Part shown: one piece after another, positions 61,004 through 64,000 of the stretch
How positions within the stretch are numbered: the first letter of the stretch is position 1
Layout: every line of letters starts with the position of its first letter
NCBI GenBank assembly: GCA_046291875.1
Contig: JBKBSF010000022.1
Span: forward strand, 1 to 64,000
Direction of reading: 5' to 3'
Origin: SKVR01 sp046291875
GTDB taxonomy: Bacteria; Bacteroidota; Bacteroidia; Bacteroidales; UBA7960
DNA: 64,000 nt
The notes under the pieces: generated by a model
Told to the model about the DNA's origin: nothing
Database searches by the model: none
The model's input: the letters and a program-made list of their open reading frames with translations, nothing else
Made by a program: the position numbers and the translations under genes

Positions 61004-61525
61004 TCAGGTTATCAGATGTTCAATGAGATTAAGCGCTCTTTGCAACCTTTGGTCACCATGCCCTGAAACGATACCATGCGCAAAACCATATTGCTGCAGC
61101 TCTCTCTGGTACCATTCAAAAAAGAACTCCCGCAAATGCGGATGCTCTCTTTGCTTATCATACTCCCAGGGCAAATCAACATTGCACAACAAATAAAAGT
61201 CGTAGCGGTGCAACTGAATCTGTTCAAGTATCCAGGGATCACAATTGCCATATTTATGAAGGCTCCAGATCTTTGTTACCAGCAAGTCGGTATCGCAGAA
61301 CAGGATTCGCGGACTGAGGCGTGCACTCTCTTCTTCAAGCGCGAGTTGCCCCTTTGCTATGGCCAGAATATCCTGTTGGTTGTAATCTCTGTTAAGGCCA
61401 TCGATATAGTCCCGTGCGTACTCAGGCACCCACACCTGGCCCAGTTGTGCAGCCAATTGCTGGCAAAGCATTGACTTTCCCGTAGACTCCGGACCCGTAA
61501 TGGCTATTCGTAAGGTTTTCTTCAC
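61004..61525 (-). CDS. NadR-type nucleoside kinase-like P-loop ATPase
   Basis: The 173-residue product matches the kinase domain of NadR (ribosylnicotinamide kinase) without the adenylyltransferase part. It has the P-loop ITGPESTGKS, VPEYARDYIDGL, LFCDTDLLVTKIWS and LLCNVDLPWEYDKQREHP. The start codon is GTG (61523-61525). It stands between a YkoF-like gene and an EamA transporter with very short gaps, which suggests salvage of a vitamin or nucleoside. The substrate could be nicotinamide riboside or another nucleoside-like vitamin. Confidence 0.85.
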   Translation of the reverse strand: MKKTLRIAITGPESTGKSMLCQQLAAQLGQVWVPEYARDYIDGLNRDYNQQDILAIAKGQLALEEESARLSPRILFCDTDLLVTKIWSLHKYGNCDPWILEQIQLHRYDFYLLCNVDLPWEYDKQREHPHLREFFFEWYQRELQQYGFAHGIVSGHGDQRLQRALNLIEHLIT

Positions 61526-61539
61526 CTGTGGCGCTTTTC

Positions 61540-61788
61540 CTATTGCTGCAAAAAGGCATTGATTATCTTCAAAACAAACACACTTTTACCGTTTTGCTGA
61601 AATGATTTTTCTATTTCATCAGTAAGTGCTGCCATGATATCCCGATAATCCCCAAAAATCTGCGAACTCATCCCGTTTACCTCCACAATAAGCCTGGGGT
61701 TCTTACTCAAACGATCTATAAAATCTTTAATGTCAGGAATATAATCTCTTCCCAGGGGATACATGCTAATTTCAACAGATGCCTTCAT
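61540..61788 (-). CDS. YkoF-like thiamine/HMP-binding protein
   Basis: The 82-residue product fits the small ferredoxin-like YkoF/UPF0045 group (ASVEISMYPLGRDYIPDIKDFI, then VEVNGMSSQIFGDYRDIMAAL). B. subtilis YkoF binds thiamine, but small relatives are poorly studied. It is the first gene of the operon with the NadR-like kinase and the transporter. A -7-like TATATTTG on the minus strand (complement of 61896-61903) gives a leader of about 100 nt. Confidence 0.75.
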   Translation of the reverse strand: MKASVEISMYPLGRDYIPDIKDFIDRLSKNPRLIVEVNGMSSQIFGDYRDIMAALTDEIEKSFQQNGKSVFVLKIINAFLQQ

Positions 61789-62106
61789 GATATAAATTTA
61801 ACCGTTAACAATATTTTCTCATACTCCTGGTACCCTTACGTTTGGTGCGCAGCCACAAAGATGGCATTGCCATGCCAGGGGAGACTTAAGCGCTGCAAAT
61901 ATATATAATAAAGGAACGGTGCTCCCCAAAAAGTTGTACCAGGATTTGTTGCAATTTTTAAGGGGCAAACAATTGAAATCAATACAGTTGTTAACAATTA
62001 TCGTTGCAAATGTGAAAAAATGCATATAAAATGCAGTAAAGTACCGTGAAACCCGCAATAAAAAGTTTTTTATATTTGTTGGCATCGGAAAATAAAAAAC
62101 CATGGA
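61789..62106. promoter_or_regulatory. Divergent intergenic region with nested inverted repeats
   Basis: No gene is visible. Between 61825 and 61944 there are nested complementary segments: TCCTGGTAC/GTACCAGGA (61825-61833, 61936-61944), GGGGAG/CTCCCC (61878-61883, 61922-61927) and GGCAT-TGCC-ATGCC (61863-61876). The cheR -7 box is at 62071-62078. Confidence 0.55.
62071..62078 (+). promoter_or_regulatory. -7 promoter box of cheR-like gene
   Basis: TATATTTG at 62071-62078 lies 28 bp upstream of the ATG at 62107. No clear -33 box. Confidence 0.5.
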
Positions 62107-62955
62107 ATGAATCGGTTAGCCAACGAAGAAATTGAGATAGGGATATCGGGGCTCAGAAAGCTTATTGAAACAGTAAAAAGTCATTACGACTTCGACCTAA
62201 GTATATACGCCAGCACCTCCTTAAAAAGAAGAGTGGCCCGGATTATGGACCACAACAGTCTGAAAGACCTGGAAGCACTCATTGATAAGCTTGCAACCCA
62301 AAAAGACTTTTTTCAACATTTTAAGCAACAACTCATCGTTGAGGGAACCGAGTTCTTTCGCGATCCTGCCTTCTGGCGCTATCTGCGTGATGAAATTTGT
62401 CCGGTATTGGCACGCAACCATATGAAGATAAAAATATGGATACCCGGATGCTCCAGTGCAGAAGAGGTGCTCAGCACTGCCATTTGTTTGAAGGAAGCCG
62501 GCATCTACGATAAGTGTACCATTACAGCCAGCGACATAAGCTCCCTGGCTGTTGAGGCTGCCAGGGATAAGCTATACTCCAACAATAAACTGGAAATTTC
62601 TGAAAACAACTACAAACGCTTTCAGGAAGACGAATCAGCTGATATGTCGAAATACCTCATCAAGCAGGACAAAGGATTTCGCTTTAAGGAAGACCTGTAT
62701 CGCAATGTGGTTTTTGAAACCCATGACCACAAAAATATGTCGAGGAGTAGATCTGTAAATATGATCATTTGCCGCAATTATTTCATCTATTTCTCCTCGC
62801 TGTTTCAGGAAAAACTGCTTGAAATTTTTACCGACAACCTTTCTTTGAACGGGTACCTTGCCATTGGAAACAAAGAAACCATCGACTTCTGCAAAGATTC
62901 GGGCAAGTATTCCCTTATCAACGAAAACGAAAAAATGTATCGCAAACCAGGTTAA
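62107..62955 (+). CDS. CheR-type protein-glutamate methyltransferase
   Basis: The 282-residue product has the CheR N-terminal helical domain (LIETVKSHYDFDLSIYASTSLKRRV, TEFFRDPAFWRYL) and the SAM-binding domain (IKIWIPGCSSAEEVLSTA, TASDISSLAVEAARDKLY, NMIICRNYFIYFS). The SAM motif is usually GCSTGEEPYS or GCSTGEEVYS; here it is GCSSAEEVLS (residues 114-123), so activity is not certain. No HAMP or receptor domain is fused. It is followed after 93 bp by a CheB-like gene on the same strand. Confidence 0.9.
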   Translation: MNRLANEEIEIGISGLRKLIETVKSHYDFDLSIYASTSLKRRVARIMDHNSLKDLEALIDKLATQKDFFQHFKQQLIVEGTEFFRDPAFWRYLRDEICPVLARNHMKIKIWIPGCSSAEEVLSTAICLKEAGIYDKCTITASDISSLAVEAARDKLYSNNKLEISENNYKRFQEDESADMSKYLIKQDKGFRFKEDLYRNVVFETHDHKNMSRSRSVNMIICRNYFIYFSSLFQEKLLEIFTDNLSLNGYLAIGNKETIDFCKDSGKYSLINENEKMYRKPG

Positions 62956-63048
62956 CGCACCCCTCTGTCTTTAATTAAGGCGGCTTGTCCATAATGATTG
63001 AAACCACACAAAAAACTGAAAAAGTAAGCTTACCATAAACCAGGAAGA

Positions 63049-63618
63049 ATGAGGTATAAATTAATCATAATCGGAGGATCGGCAGGAAGTTTTCAACTGG
63101 TAACCAGAATTCTATCCAAACTACCGGCGAATTTCAACATACCTGTTGTGCTGGCACTCCACAGGCTGAAACATGTTCGGCATGGGTTTGTGGAAGCCTT
63201 ATCCATCAAATCTGTTCTTCCGGTTGTAGAACCCCACGACAAAGAAAGCATTAAACCAGGAAAAATATACCTGGCCCCGGCCAACTATCATTTGTATGTG
63301 GAGCTTGCCGGCAAATTTGCCCTCTCTACCGAAGAACCGGTAAACCACTCCCGGCCTGCCATTGACCTTACCTTTGCAACGGGTGCCTATGCCTATAAGG
63401 AAAAGACTGTGGGAATTATATTATCAGGGGCCAACAAAGATGGCGCACTGGGTTTAAAGAAAGTAAAAGACTATGGCGGATATACCATCGTGCAGGAACC
63501 CACAGAAGCTCAAATGCCTACCATGCCCGTTGCGGCTCTGGAACGCACCGGAAGCGTAGATCAGGTTCTCAAAGTGGATGAAATAATTAAATTTTTGATT
63601 TCTCTTACAAAATCTTAG
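63049..63618 (+). CDS. CheB-type methylesterase catalytic domain
   Basis: The 189-residue product is the catalytic domain of CheB without a receiver domain. The likely triad is S11 (IIGGSAGSF), H38 (LALHR) and D131 (SGANKDGALG). In flagellar chemotaxis the receiver domain controls this domain; here control must come from elsewhere. With the upstream CheR-like gene it forms a pair before a membrane-protein gene at the window edge. Its target is unknown, and Bacteroidota generally have no flagella. Confidence 0.92.
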   Translation: MRYKLIIIGGSAGSFQLVTRILSKLPANFNIPVVLALHRLKHVRHGFVEALSIKSVLPVVEPHDKESIKPGKIYLAPANYHLYVELAGKFALSTEEPVNHSRPAIDLTFATGAYAYKEKTVGIILSGANKDGALGLKKVKDYGGYTIVQEPTEAQMPTMPVAALERTGSVDQVLKVDEIIKFLISLTKS

Positions 63619-63792
63619 TTTTGCTGTGGCTTAAACGCATTGGCTGGCAGAAAAATACAAAAGCCTGAGTAGCTTTTCAAACCAACTGACCAACTTATAA
63701 GACAGAAAAAAGGAAAACAAAATTAAACTACATATTGCGTAAAGCTTTTTTTAAAAGGGACTACTGATCATAAACTTTATAAGTATTGCAGC

Positions 63793-64000
63793 ATGAACAA
63801 AAGAACTTTTCTCTATATAGGTGTTGAGGTTTTTATACTCCTGATGGCCTGGATAACCTTCAGCAAGTTGGGAGCTTTGCAGCAATCGGCAGGCGAACTT
63901 GCCGAAACCCTCACTTCGCCCCTCAACAACCTTTTCATCTGGCTGGCCATACTTATCTTCCCTCTTTTCATACTATTTCTGGGGTTTATCATCGAGGAAA
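63793..64000 (+). CDS. Membrane protein, truncated at right edge (possibly sensor kinase)
   Basis: An ATG at 63793 opens a frame of 69 complete codons to the window end. Two membrane helices are visible (FLYIGVEVFILLMAWITF and LFIWLAILIFPLFILFLGF) with a short loop between. Its position after CheR and CheB genes suggests a sensor histidine kinase, since such trios are common in Bacteroidota, but the sequence seen here cannot confirm it. Confidence 0.7.
   Translation, partial: MNKRTFLYIGVEVFILLMAWITFSKLGALQQSAGELAETLTSPLNNLFIWLAILIFPLFILFLGFIIEE

Noticed and set aside
61789..61944. TPP riboswitch before the YkoF-like gene
   Set aside because: The conserved THI-box core (CUGAGA and the CCUGAUCUGG-type segment) was not found on the minus strand.
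61819..62103. Minus-strand open frame of 94 codons between the YkoF-like and CheR-like genes
   Set aside because: It has no family resemblance, covers the promoter and inverted-repeat region, and its composition reflects AT-rich noncoding sequence.

Overview
The window is a gene-dense piece of a Bacteroidota chromosome. The evidence is consistent across it: sigma-ABfr-type promoters (TTTG, about 20 nt, TAnnTTTG) precede several genes, Shine-Dalgarno sequences are weak, and there are many lipoproteins and TPR proteins. Family-specific genes include a SprE/PorW-type gliding/type IX secretion lipoprotein, a DUF4296 lipoprotein beside rpe, a DUF2027-Smr protein, and an F-type ATPase operon in the order atpB-E-F-H-A-G without atpD/atpC. 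FeFe-hydrogenase maturases (hydF, hydE) beside an aspartase-like gene point to an anaerobic or facultative lifestyle, perhaps Bacteroidales or Marinilabiliales, but the genus cannot be read from the sequence. No rRNA operon, tRNA, CRISPR array, prophage or intact insertion sequence was seen. The one RNA gene is rnpB.

Layout. Positions 1-1803 (minus) hold the N-terminal part of a secreted surface protein with four near-identical 72-residue MBG-type repeats. Positions 2.1-8.5 kb carry an M3 metallopeptidase lipoprotein, rpsO-pnp, and rpe with a DUF4296 lipoprotein. Positions 8.5-12.7 kb carry a small lipoprotein, urocanate hydratase, a secreted hypothetical and a tRNA-dihydrouridine synthase. 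Positions 12.8-16.7 kb are the aspA-like/hydF/hydE cluster. Positions 16.7-18.6 kb hold a SUI1-family factor, a lipid kinase and ferritin. Positions 18.7-24.4 kb are the ATP synthase operon, followed by a bactofilin and the SprE-like lipoprotein (to 27.9 kb). Positions 28.2-31.6 kb are an M23 peptidase, dxr and rseP.

Positions 33.1-37.3 kb are the most distinctive block: cyanophycinase, a short cyanophycin-synthetase-like ATP-grasp protein whose Mur-ligase part is truncated and has lost its P-loop, and an isoaspartyl dipeptidase. Together these would hydrolyse, and perhaps re-polymerise, a cyanophycin-like storage peptide. Positions 37.3-43 kb hold tag, a CoA-binding protein, rnz, lplA, a regular 26-residue HEAT-like repeat protein and two tandem paralogous secreted proteins. 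Positions 43.3-48 kb hold valS, a REP-like palindrome cluster, DUF2027-Smr and rnpB. Positions 48.1-53 kb hold a 1029-residue TPR protein paired with an outer-membrane beta-barrel. Then come gyrB, a Snf2-family helicase, a periplasmic glutathione peroxidase, a CysQ-like phosphatase, an EamA transporter/NadR-kinase-like/YkoF-like operon, and a CheR-CheB pair running into a truncated membrane protein at the right edge.

Most genes form one- to three-gene transcription units separated by clear hairpin terminators. Several predicted starts were moved downstream because the longest open frame begins inside a promoter -7 box (dus, cphB, gyrB). GTG or TTG starts are supported for dxr, the NadR-like kinase, sprE, the DUF2027-Smr gene and cysQ.
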